DNA from: CAZBUK01 sp964495085
GTDB lineage: Bacteria > Bacteroidota > Ignavibacteria > T3Sed10-11
Reading direction: 5' to 3'
Length of the DNA: 64,000 bases
Assembly: GCA_964495085.1 (NCBI GenBank)
Contig: CAZBUK010000012.1
Location: 1 to 64,000, forward strand
The notes beneath the pieces were generated by a model. That model was given only the letters and a program-made list of their open reading frames with translations. It was not told the DNA's origin and did not search any database. The position numbers and the translations under genes are program-made. Positions 57,288 to 64,000 of the stretch are shown piece by piece (the stretch's first letter is position 1; every line of letters starts with the position of its first letter).

Positions 57288-58934
57288 TCATTTCTGGGCG
57301 AGCGAAGCCAGGCGAACGGCTTCGAACTCATCGCCCGGATTCCATTCGGGCATTTCACGTTGGATCGACAGCTCCCAGCCGAGCTGAAAACAAAATCGTG
57401 CCTGATCCACCGCGCCCCGTAAATCCCAGGCCTCGGTGATCACGTCGCTCGGTTGATGATAGTGTTTCGCTATATAACTGCCGACCTGTTCGCGTCCCCA
57501 GTTCTCCGGTTTGCCGATGAATTCGGTCCCCGTCCGGAGGGAGACCGCCGGAATGCCGGCCTTCGCGAAACTGAAGTGATCGGATCTATAGAAACTTCCC
57601 TGTTCCGGATACGGATCGCCCATGACTTCCATACGCCGTTTCTGGGCAATCCGGCTGATAACCTTTCCTATTGTCGACCGGTCTGCACCGAGAAAAATGA
57701 TATCGCTCGTCGGCGCCCAGATGTTCGCACCGTCGGTATTGATGCAGGCTGCGATCCGGTAATGAGGAACGGTAGGATTCCGAACGTAGTACTCGGAGCC
57801 GAGAAGACCGAATTCTTCCGCCCCTACAGCTGCAAACAGTATCGATCGGTGTGGAGGAACCGGAAGCTCGGTAAACGCTTTTGCGATGGAGAGCATAAGA
57901 GAGACGCCAACCGCATTGTCGAGGGCTCCGTTATAGATGGAATCGCCGTCGACCGGCTCGGCGATGCCGAGATGATCATAATGGGCGGTGTATACGACGA
58001 CTTGCTCGTTGACGCTCGTATCGCCGCCGCGCAGCAGCGCGAGCACGTTATAGGTGTCGATATTTCTTATTCTCTGACGAATGGTCACCTGTGCGGTAAG
58101 ATTGAGGGGAACCGGTTCGAAATCCCTGCTCAATGCTTTCGTCATCAGGTCGTCGAGCGAATGACCGCCTAACTGTAAAATCTCCCTGGACGCTTTTTCG
58201 CTCGTCCAGGCTTTCATGGCAAGAACCGCGGCGTCCTCATCCGCCTGCAATTCGAAATTATCGCCCGACCATGAACTCTGGACGACGGAGAATGGATAAC
58301 CCGCGGAAGAGGTCGTATGGATGATGATCGCCCCCGCCGCTCCGACCGATGCAGCGATTTCATACTTGTAGGTCCATCTGCCGTAGTACGTTCGTGCCTT
58401 CCCGTTGAAGAGTTCGGGAGTTTCCTGCGTGCCCGGATCGTCGTTGAGCATAACGAGTATCTTACCGCGCATATCCGCTCCCTTGTAATCGTCCCACGCA
58501 TATTCAGGTGCGACCGTGCCGTATCCGACAAAGACCAGATCTCCTTGTACCGGTACGGTCTCTTCCATCGATCCGCTGAACGCAATAAAGTCTTCATGAT
58601 AGCTGTACGTTCTTGTTTGAGAACCGCGGCGCACGGTCAAATGGCTGCCGCGGTCGACCTTCATACCTACCATGGGTACAGCCTGGAAAAACGTTCCGTC
58701 TGCACCCCCGGGTTCCAGACCGAGGGCTTCGAACTGAGCGGCGATATAATGCCTGGCCAGGTCGTCGCCTGTTGAGCCGGGTGCGCGCCCCTGCAGCAGA
58801 TCCTGCGACAAGAAGCGCGTATGGCCGAACAGAAATTCTTCGGTAATTACTTTTTCTGCCTCGCCCAATGGATCGACGCTGCAACCGGGCAGGGTTACCG
58901 CCAGGATAGCGGCAAGAATAATTATTCTGTACAT
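57288..58934 (-). CDS. M28-family zinc aminopeptidase, lipoprotein
   Basis: Envelope metallopeptidase that removes N-terminal amino acids. The signal ends TLPGC. A PA-type insert domain (about 110-270, with DMRGKILVMLNDDPG and GAAGAIIIHT) precedes the peptidase domain. The zinc ligands are His in VYTAHYDHLG, Asp in NGALDNAVG, Glu in GAEEFGLLGSEYY, Asp in INTDGAN and His in KHYHQPSD. I chose ATG 58934 because CGGAG lies seven bases upstream; another in-frame ATG is at 58955. The 548 residues are typical of the PA-containing M28 group. Confidence 0.93.
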   Translation of the reverse strand: MYRIIILAAILAVTLPGCSVDPLGEAEKVITEEFLFGHTRFLSQDLLQGRAPGSTGDDLARHYIAAQFEALGLEPGGADGTFFQAVPMVGMKVDRGSHLTVRRGSQTRTYSYHEDFIAFSGSMEETVPVQGDLVFVGYGTVAPEYAWDDYKGADMRGKILVMLNDDPGTQETPELFNGKARTYYGRWTYKYEIAASVGAAGAIIIHTTSSAGYPFSVVQSSWSGDNFELQADEDAAVLAMKAWTSEKASREILQLGGHSLDDLMTKALSRDFEPVPLNLTAQVTIRQRIRNIDTYNVLALLRGGDTSVNEQVVVYTAHYDHLGIAEPVDGDSIYNGALDNAVGVSLMLSIAKAFTELPVPPHRSILFAAVGAEEFGLLGSEYYVRNPTVPHYRIAACINTDGANIWAPTSDIIFLGADRSTIGKVISRIAQKRRMEVMGDPYPEQGSFYRSDHFSFAKAGIPAVSLRTGTEFIGKPENWGREQVGSYIAKHYHQPSDVITEAWDLRGAVDQARFCFQLGWELSIQREMPEWNPGDEFEAVRLASLAQK

Positions 58935-58951
58935 TGTTTTCTCCGTTCGAT

Positions 58952-59209
58952 TCATGCAAGCATTGTATTCGTTTCATCCCGATGAAGGATCGCAAAGGAT
59001 TCCCCGGTTTCTATTTCCATTGCGGGAATCGACGCGATCACCGGCGACGCATCCAATCTGTAGTCCAATACGGATAGAGAAGTATTCTCCCTCGAAAGAG
59101 CGACGCCTTCAGTATGCATACCGGATATAGGGGCAGCCGATGTACCGATTCCCGGTATATCGTATTTTTCATTTCCATACTTGAGGCAGTGGAAAGGAAT
59201 CGCCGGCAA
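58952..59209 (-). CDS. Doubtful small open frame upstream of the peptidase gene
   Basis: An 85-codon frame with codon use like its neighbours fills the gap between two genes, but it begins at TTG without a ribosome binding site and stays open further upstream. The first ATG is about 30 codons in (MHTEGVALSRENTS). No family is recognised. It may be a real short gene, a decayed remnant or chance. Nothing else is seen in 58956-59235. Confidence 0.2.
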   Translation of the reverse strand: MPAIPFHCLKYGNEKYDIPGIGTSAAPISGMHTEGVALSRENTSLSVLDYRLDASPVIASIPAMEIETGESFAILHRDETNTMLA

Positions 59210-59235
59210 TTGTGGGCACTCGGGAATCGCCCGCT

Positions 59236-59832
59236 TCAGGCAAATTGCGGATCATGCGCCATCGGAATCGAGTCCTCGGAGAATCCGTCCTCGGTCCAGT
59301 AATGCTCGAGTTCGACGCCGAGTCCTTGAACTATGCGGTTGACGAAATTGATATATCCCGTTACCATGACGACCGCCAGTATAATTTCGTCCGACGCCCC
59401 CGCAGTCTGCAGTTCCTCGATGTCTTTCTGGAAATGGAATTGTGGTTCGCGTGTAAGTCTTTCCGCAAAGACGAGCATTTTTATCTCGATCGGCGCGAGA
59501 TTGACCGCTTTGTAGTTTTCCCTGAACAGGTTTACAAATTCCTTGTTGCGGGTGAGACGGTAGAGCGCATCGCCGTGATGATTGACGCAGTACAGGCAGT
59601 TGTTCGCCTGTGCCACGACCGACGCAATCATTTCCCGCTGTATACGAGTGAGTGGTGAGGGTCCGTACATCATCGTACGGTAAAAATCCATGTGTACTTT
59701 CAGATAGGCAGGGTACACACTGTGCACCTTTATGATATTATCGACGCCTCCCCAGGGTGCGCGAAAAGCGTCGTAATAGACTTTTATTTTATCTTGTGCA
59801 TCCTCCTCGTTAACCACATTAATCCATGCCAT
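59236..59832 (-). CDS. AhpD-like (carboxymuconolactone decarboxylase-fold) peroxidase-related protein
   Basis: Small helical protein of the CMD/AhpD superfamily. The redox motif is CLYCVNHHG, with CxxC and the following His as in AhpD. Other features are GPSPLTRIQREMIASVVAQAN (about residues 58-78) and VMVTGYINFVNRIVQGLGVE near the end. The family is called uncharacterised peroxidase-related; a thiol peroxidase or alkylhydroperoxidase role is likely. The start at 59832 is supported by GGAG nine bases upstream. Confidence 0.88.
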   Translation of the reverse strand: MAWINVVNEEDAQDKIKVYYDAFRAPWGGVDNIIKVHSVYPAYLKVHMDFYRTMMYGPSPLTRIQREMIASVVAQANNCLYCVNHHGDALYRLTRNKEFVNLFRENYKAVNLAPIEIKMLVFAERLTREPQFHFQKDIEELQTAGASDEIILAVVMVTGYINFVNRIVQGLGVELEHYWTEDGFSEDSIPMAHDPQFA

Positions 59833-59867
59833 AAGTATCTCCGTAGTTATTTCGGGTGTATATGAGT

Positions 59868-60299
59868 TTATAGAGACGACGGGTGATCGGGGTCCGCCCC
59901 GCACGCCCGGCCCGAAGCCGCATAGATCGGGACGTTCTTCCGGGGCGATATCTGCATCGCCCAGTCGCCTTTATGGTTTTTAAATACCGATCCCCATAGT
60001 TTTCTGTATTTCCGGTCGGAATATTTCTCGTAGAAGATCCAACCGAAGTAGGCGGTATTCTCCCGGATAAGGAAAGCGGGTATGCGTTGTCCGGGATGGA
60101 GATCTACATCGGCAACGTATGTGCGGGAGTATCCGGTTCTGGTGAGCGCATCGATGAACCGCCGGGTTACGACGTCTCCGTCAAAGATCAACTCATGCAC
60201 ATACCGCTTAACGCCCCGACCGAGGGCGATATCCTCAAGAATTTCATCAAGGGATGAGAGGGACAGCTCACTCGATTTCATCGTCGGGGAATAGACCAT
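59868..60299 (-). CDS. Hypothetical protein, 137-143 residues
   Basis: No family is recognised. The sequence is mixed alpha/beta without signal or membrane segments; a notable stretch is VDLHPGQRIPAFLIRENTAYFGW. An alternative start is ATG 60281 (MKSSELS), and neither start has a strong ribosome binding site. It overlaps the end of the zinc-ribbon gene by 14-32 bp, which suggests coupling. It ends 35 bp before the AhpD-like gene. Confidence 0.6.
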   Translation of the reverse strand: MVYSPTMKSSELSLSSLDEILEDIALGRGVKRYVHELIFDGDVVTRRFIDALTRTGYSRTYVADVDLHPGQRIPAFLIRENTAYFGWIFYEKYSDRKYRKLWGSVFKNHKGDWAMQISPRKNVPIYAASGRACGADPDHPSSL

Positions 60300-60525
60300 C
60301 TTCTTCAGCGAGACCTGGATCAGAGTTTGTGTCGGATTGAACGTATTGCCAGAGGAGGGCTGTATCGTCGCAGCAAGATTCGCAGAGAAATTGGTCGTCG
60401 AATTCCGGAATCTGTCTGACTAGATTTTTCGAACCGCATATCGAACAGACACCACGGCACGGTTGAGAGAGGGGCCGTAGGTCCTGAAACTTCCGTTTTC
60501 TCTGGGCTTGTTTGCGGACGGGCAT
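60268..60525 (-). CDS. Small zinc-ribbon protein
   Basis: An 85-residue protein with a four-cysteine zinc ribbon: CSICGSKNLVRQ and FLCESCCDD, CxxC pairs about 17 residues apart. The N-terminus is basic (RKQAQRKRKFQDLR) and the C-terminus is acidic (EEDGLFPDDEIE). Similar ribbons bind nucleic acid or protein; the function here is unknown. It starts the short minus-strand group that continues with the hypothetical and AhpD-like genes. Confidence 0.6.
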   Translation of the reverse strand: MPVRKQAQRKRKFQDLRPLSQPCRGVCSICGSKNLVRQIPEFDDQFLCESCCDDTALLWQYVQSDTNSDPGLAEEDGLFPDDEIE

Positions 60526-60578
60526 CGATACATCCCCGGATATATCTCTGATATAAGTGGCTATGCCGAATTATCGTT

Positions 60579-60590
60579 TCCCGATCGGGA
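60579..60590. promoter_or_regulatory. 12-bp palindrome in the divergent control region
   Basis: TCCCGATCGGGA is a perfect palindrome between the zinc-ribbon gene and the VKOR-like gene. It could be an operator for either side. Confidence 0.25.
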
Positions 60591-60669
60591 GAAGCATGCG
60601 GGCGCGGAATAAGTTTCTCGCCGTTGCCGTACTTCAGAGAATATAACGAGGGCTCCCGATAGATGCAAC

Positions 60670-60698
60670 TTGATGCTTTTAAAAATTGTGAGTATACT
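60670..60698 (+). promoter_or_regulatory. Promoter-like element immediately upstream of the VKOR-like gene
   Basis: TTGATG (60670-60675), a 17-bp spacer and TATACT (60693-60698). The GTG start at 60705 coincides with the expected transcription start, so a leaderless mRNA is predicted if this promoter is used. Confidence 0.45.
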
Positions 60699-60704
60699 TA
60701 GGTC

Positions 60705-61133
60705 GTGGAAATATTTATACTTATCCTGTTATCGACCGCCGGATTCCTGGTATCGGCATACTTCACCGGCGTTTATTACGGCCGGCTCCGGAGCAATGTA
60801 TGGTGGATTCCGTCAATGTGCCGGATGGACCGGAGTACATGTTCGACTATATTAAAAACTCCAGAAGCCCGGATCTTCGGCATACCGAATTTCGTCCTCG
60901 GGATGGTTTTCTATCTCCTCATGATAATCATGGGAACGTACCGATCGTTTTCTTCCTTCGATTTCTTATTCGATCTGTCGCTCAGCATCTCTCTCTTCAC
61001 TGTCGTGCTTTCGGTATCCCTTATCTATTCGCTGCTCTTTAAACTGAAAACGAACTGTATCCTTTGTTATACGGCCCATGCAATTAACTTTTGTATCGCC
61101 GTCGTATTGCTCACCATCAGATCGGGTCACTGA
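60705..61133 (+). CDS. VKOR-family membrane disulfide-forming protein
   Basis: Small four-helix membrane protein resembling the vitamin K epoxide reductase family, which passes electrons from DsbA-like thiol oxidases to quinone. The two cysteine pairs of the family are present: C39 and C46 in the periplasmic loop (MCRMDRSTC) and C118/C121 in CILCYTAHA. The GIPNFVLG segment also fits. It has no fused thioredoxin domain, and no DsbA-like gene is adjacent. The start is GTG. Confidence 0.75.
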   Translation: MEIFILILLSTAGFLVSAYFTGVYYGRLRSNVWWIPSMCRMDRSTCSTILKTPEARIFGIPNFVLGMVFYLLMIIMGTYRSFSSFDFLFDLSLSISLFTVVLSVSLIYSLLFKLKTNCILCYTAHAINFCIAVVLLTIRSGH

Positions 61134-61150
61134 AAACTACAGGAAGACTC

Positions 61151-62176
61151 ATGCAAACTGATCAACCAACTGCACCGTTCGGCGAGCCGGTAACGTTCAT
61201 TCACGACCGGATCTGTCTCGAACACGCGGTATTCGATCATCATCCTGAACGGCCTGAAAGAATTACAGCGATAACCTCGGGACTCAGAGAATCGGGCCTG
61301 TGGGATAAGGTACGCCACCTCGACCCGTTCCACGCGGAATCAACCGGAACACGCCTGGAATCCATCACCGAGCGGATCCATCCCCGCACGCATATCGATA
61401 CGATCCGGAAGAAAGCCGCGGAGGCAGCGCACAGCGGTACCGTGATCGCTCCGTTCCCGGACGGAGGCGATACGAATATGGGAGCTCGATCCTTCGATGC
61501 CGCCATGGGAGGTATAGCGGCTGCCGTTACGGGGATCGACGAACTCATGCAAGGAAGCACCCGGCGTGTTTTTTGTGCAGTGCGTCCGCCCGGCCACCAT
61601 TGTGAGAGGATCCGTCCGATGGGATTCTGCTTGTTCAATACGATTGCGGTGGCGGCGCGGTATGCGCTCGATGAGTATGGAATCGACCGCGTTGCTATAG
61701 TAGACTGGGACGTTCATCACGGGAACGGCACGCAGGCAATCTTTTACGAGGATCCCGCCGTTCTGTTCATTAGTCTTCATCAATATCCGCACTATCCCGG
61801 AACCGGCGATGCCAGCGAACGCGGAGCGGGGAAAGGTGAGAACTTTACGATGAACTTCCCACTCCCGGCTGGAACCGTGGAGGAAACGTACTATTCCATC
61901 TTCGCCGATACCGTTCTGCCCGCGGTCCGGAAGCACCGGCCCGGACTCATTCTGGTTTCGGCCGGGTTCGACGCGCACCGGGACGACCCGCTTGGTAATA
62001 TCCTGCTTACCGAAAGTTCGTTCGCGCGACTGACGGGAATGCTCAGCGACGTCTCTTCCGTCTGCGACGGCAGAATATTCTCAATACTCGAAGGAGGATA
62101 TAATCTACATGCGCTTGCCCGGTCGGTCGAAGCGCATCTGACCGCACTCGGCGGTGCAGGGACAACCGAACGTTGA
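61151..62176 (+). CDS. Histone-deacetylase-family hydrolase (acetoin utilisation/acetylpolyamine type)
   Basis: Zinc deacetylase fold; bacterial members remove acetyl groups from polyamines or proteins. Key residues are visible: H149/H150 (RPPGHHCE), zinc ligands D187 and H189 (VDWDVHHGNG) and D274 (SAGFDAHRDDPLG), and the catalytic Tyr in EGGYNL. AGGAAG lies just before ATG 61151, which decides the start. The substrate is unknown. It lies 17 bp after the VKOR-like gene and precedes a binding-protein gene. Confidence 0.93.
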   Translation: MQTDQPTAPFGEPVTFIHDRICLEHAVFDHHPERPERITAITSGLRESGLWDKVRHLDPFHAESTGTRLESITERIHPRTHIDTIRKKAAEAAHSGTVIAPFPDGGDTNMGARSFDAAMGGIAAAVTGIDELMQGSTRRVFCAVRPPGHHCERIRPMGFCLFNTIAVAARYALDEYGIDRVAIVDWDVHHGNGTQAIFYEDPAVLFISLHQYPHYPGTGDASERGAGKGENFTMNFPLPAGTVEETYYSIFADTVLPAVRKHRPGLILVSAGFDAHRDDPLGNILLTESSFARLTGMLSDVSSVCDGRIFSILEGGYNLHALARSVEAHLTALGGAGTTER

Positions 62177-62187
62177 TCCGTATTTCT

Positions 62188-63153
62188 ATGAGACTACCGT
62201 ACATCCATACCATCCTCTGTATCGTATGCCTACTCCTCACCATCGGATGCGGCGGCGAGCGCGAAATTCAAACTGTTCGAATTGCCATGTCGCTCGCCGG
62301 TACCGATCCCGTCTCCACAGCGTTGATCGTGGGAGGCGCCACTGACGCGCAGCGGGAATACAAAGCCGAAGTCAACTGGAGAATTGCATACGGAGATCCG
62401 CAGCAGCAGGCGCAGGATCTCGACGAACTGCTCGCGTCGGAACCGGACGTCCTGGTATTCGAATCCGTCGATACGCTTCTCGCGCCGGAACTGCATCGAC
62501 AACTGATGCAGGCCGGTTTGCCGCTCATCGCACTTAACATTTCGCCTGTGGGAATTCAGGCTGATCTGTATCTCGCTCCCGATTACCGCTCTGCCGGAAT
62601 AGAAATGGGGAGACTCGCACAGGGAAAACACCACAATCGTCAACCGATAATTCTCTTCGGGGGAGAGTCCGATTATCCTCCCGATGTAATGATCGGGGCG
62701 GGTATCACAAGTGAAACACATGGGGAATCGGAATTTAAACCGGAAACCGTAAGAAGCCGACGGGGCATCGACGTATTCCAGAGGGTTCTTGAAATTTACC
62801 GGCGGGGAGGACAACGGCCGGGCGCCATCATCGCGGTTTCGGGCGAGATGACGAAGGGAGTCGTCGAGGCTTTGCACGCGCTCGCTTCCGACCGCGAAAT
62901 ACAGAGTTCGGCATTACCGGCCGTGATCGGTATCGACTACGGTGAAGAGACCGGAACGGTTATCCCGGAGGTGCACCTGATCGACTTTATGCCCTATGCG
63001 TCCGGAGCCCGAATTATCGAGAGAGCTTCGCAGCTCGCGCGGGGCGGACTCCGCCATCCCCTGGGATCCGTCTTCCGGAGGGGCGATCTGATATTGCCTG
63101 CAGACAACACACCGCACAGGATCGTATCGAAAGGAGCGGGAGAGATCCGTTGA
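62188..63153 (+). CDS. Periplasmic-binding-protein-type lipoprotein (LacI/sugar-binding fold)
   Basis: Lipoprotein (signal CIVCLLLTIGC) with the type-1 periplasmic binding fold. Patterns are IAMSLAGTDPVSTALIVGGATDAQREY at about residues 32-58, EPDVLVFESVD, LAPDYRSAGIEMGRLAQG and VIGIDYGEETG. No ABC transporter genes follow, so it may act as a sensor or an orphan binding protein. I chose ATG 62188; a TTG at 62173 overlaps the upstream stop. It lies 15 bp before priA. Confidence 0.82.
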   Translation: MRLPYIHTILCIVCLLLTIGCGGEREIQTVRIAMSLAGTDPVSTALIVGGATDAQREYKAEVNWRIAYGDPQQQAQDLDELLASEPDVLVFESVDTLLAPELHRQLMQAGLPLIALNISPVGIQADLYLAPDYRSAGIEMGRLAQGKHHNRQPIILFGGESDYPPDVMIGAGITSETHGESEFKPETVRSRRGIDVFQRVLEIYRRGGQRPGAIIAVSGEMTKGVVEALHALASDREIQSSALPAVIGIDYGEETGTVIPEVHLIDFMPYASGARIIERASQLARGGLRHPLGSVFRRGDLILPADNTPHRIVSKGAGEIR

Positions 63154-63168
63154 GCGCGATCAAGCCGA

Positions 63169-64000
63169 ATGACAGCAATGAATAACCACCTCATCAACGT
63201 ATCGATTCCGGTTCCGTTCGACCGGTTGTTCACCTATACGGTTCCTCCCGAAACTGCCGAACTGGCGAAACCCGGTGCACGGGTACTGGTTCCGTTCGGA
63301 AAGAAGTACAGGATCGGCTACATCGTCGAGCGGACTGAGACATCGCCGCATCATTCTCTCAAACCAATCATAGATGTACTCGATCCCGAACCTCTGTTCA
63401 CCGGGGAGATGCTCAGTCTGTGTACATGGATCTCAGACTATTACATGGCTCCCTTGGGAGAAGTATTTCGCAGCGCAACCCCGCAGGGACTTTCGGGAGA
63501 AAGCAAACGGATCGTGAAGCTTATTCATGAACCTCCGGTTCACTTGCTGGAAGAATGGCGAAGAAAAGCTCCGCGCAGAGCGGCCATCATTCATACGCTC
63601 CAGTCGGGGGGGAATCCCAGCATCGCACAGCTTCAGAAACAGACCCGCTTCCCAAATATTTATTCGGCCGTGAACGACCTCGAACGGGCAGGATATATCG
63701 GTGTCGACGACCTTCTTCCCCGTACCGTGATCAAACCCAGGATCACGCGGATGATATCTCTCGGCAGCGAATCGGTCATCCGGGAGGAACGTACCTCGAT
63801 ACAGTCGAGAGCGCCGAAACAGGCGGCGATTCTATTCTGGCTCCTCGAGAACAAAGACTCGCTCCCGATCGAAGAGGTAGGGCTGCTCAGAAAAACCGCC
63901 TCATCGAAATCCTCGCTCCGGCAGCTTGCCGCCAGAGGACTTGTCAGCATCGAGACACGGGAGGTTTTACGGCAGGAGTATGAGGAAGAGGCAGAACCCT
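63169..64000 (+). CDS. priA: Primosomal protein N' (PriA helicase), 5' part
   Basis: N-terminal 277 codons of PriA, which restarts stalled replication forks; the frame is open to the window end. The 3'-DNA-binding domain is clear: NVSIPVPFDRLFTYTVPPE, PGARVLVPFGKKYRIGYIV, and CTWISDYYMAPLGEVFRSATP. The winged-helix-like part follows (RRAAIIHTLQSGGNPSIAQL). The helicase motifs would lie beyond the window. The first in-frame ATG is at 63169, and another is at 63178. Confidence 0.9.
   Translation, partial: MTAMNNHLINVSIPVPFDRLFTYTVPPETAELAKPGARVLVPFGKKYRIGYIVERTETSPHHSLKPIIDVLDPEPLFTGEMLSLCTWISDYYMAPLGEVFRSATPQGLSGESKRIVKLIHEPPVHLLEEWRRKAPRRAAIIHTLQSGGNPSIAQLQKQTRFPNIYSAVNDLERAGYIGVDDLLPRTVIKPRITRMISLGSESVIREERTSIQSRAPKQAAILFWLLENKDSLPIEEVGLLRKTASSKSSLRQLAARGLVSIETREVLRQEYEEEAEP

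Overview
The window is about 52% GC and densely coded on both strands. It looks like a Gram-negative bacterium of the FCB group (Bacteroidota, Ignavibacteria, Calditrichota and relatives). The evidence is a TonB-dependent receptor with a carboxypeptidase-regulatory N-terminal domain, a PorV-like outer-membrane protein, many lipoproteins, DUF4292 and DUF4382 proteins, a two-gene secreted amidohydrolase module, a DksA/TraR protein, a type-2 IleRS and the order ileS-dksA-lspA-rluD. Unlike typical Bacteroidota, several genes keep strong Shine-Dalgarno sites and several promoters look like sigma-70 sites (TTGACA, 17 bp, TATAAT-like). I cannot name the lineage. A run of ten Ns at 22437-22446 shows this is a scaffolded draft.

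Layout. 1-4900: TonB receptor, an SDR/DUF2867 protein and a DUF523/DUF1722 protein. 5270-14543: a signalling operon of a 1397-residue coiled-coil protein ending in a degenerate receiver domain, a membrane hybrid histidine kinase, a receiver-kinase protein and a receiver-pseudokinase protein, with no DNA-binding output. 14555-18931: rlmN, a PA0069-type radical SAM gene and a classical OmpR-type two-component pair. 19158-23573: the amidohydrolase module, whose long gene is broken only by the N-run. 23625-32161: a minus-strand housekeeping block (rluD, lspA, dksA-like, ileS, DUF2905, a VUT transporter, purine nucleoside phosphorylase, divIVA-like, yggS). 32361-37075: TPR protein, aroE, larE, a small membrane protein, and a fur-type regulator plus ferritin-like gene behind a palindromic operator.

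37130-48374 is a cell-envelope region on the minus strand. A TPR lipoprotein, a DUF4292 lipoprotein, a degenerate EnvC-like LytM protein and a membrane-bound CHASE2 sigma-54 activator form one operon. Downstream of it lie a DUF4382 lipoprotein, another lipoprotein, a PorV-like/transglutaminase-like fusion and a FecR-like protein. A good -24/-12 (sigma-54) sequence precedes the DUF4382 gene, directly after the activator gene, and weaker ones precede the TPR lipoprotein operon and the 5270 signalling operon. A membrane-signal-to-sigma-54 envelope regulon is therefore plausible.

48570-64000 holds a CpoB/YbgF-like lipoprotein, fructose-1,6-bisphosphatase, a family 9 glycosyltransferase, a MoxR/BchI-type AAA ATPase with a VWA partner, a sodium:solute symporter, a zinc alcohol dehydrogenase-like protein, an M28 peptidase, an AhpD-like protein, two small hypothetical genes, a lone VKOR-like protein, a histone-deacetylase-fold hydrolase, a periplasmic sugar-binding-type lipoprotein and the 5' part of priA, which runs off the window. 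No tRNA, rRNA, CRISPR array or insertion sequence was seen. The least conventional content is the coiled-coil/pseudo-receiver/pseudokinase operon, the CHASE2-sigma-54 envelope region and the GXHH-type IleRS.
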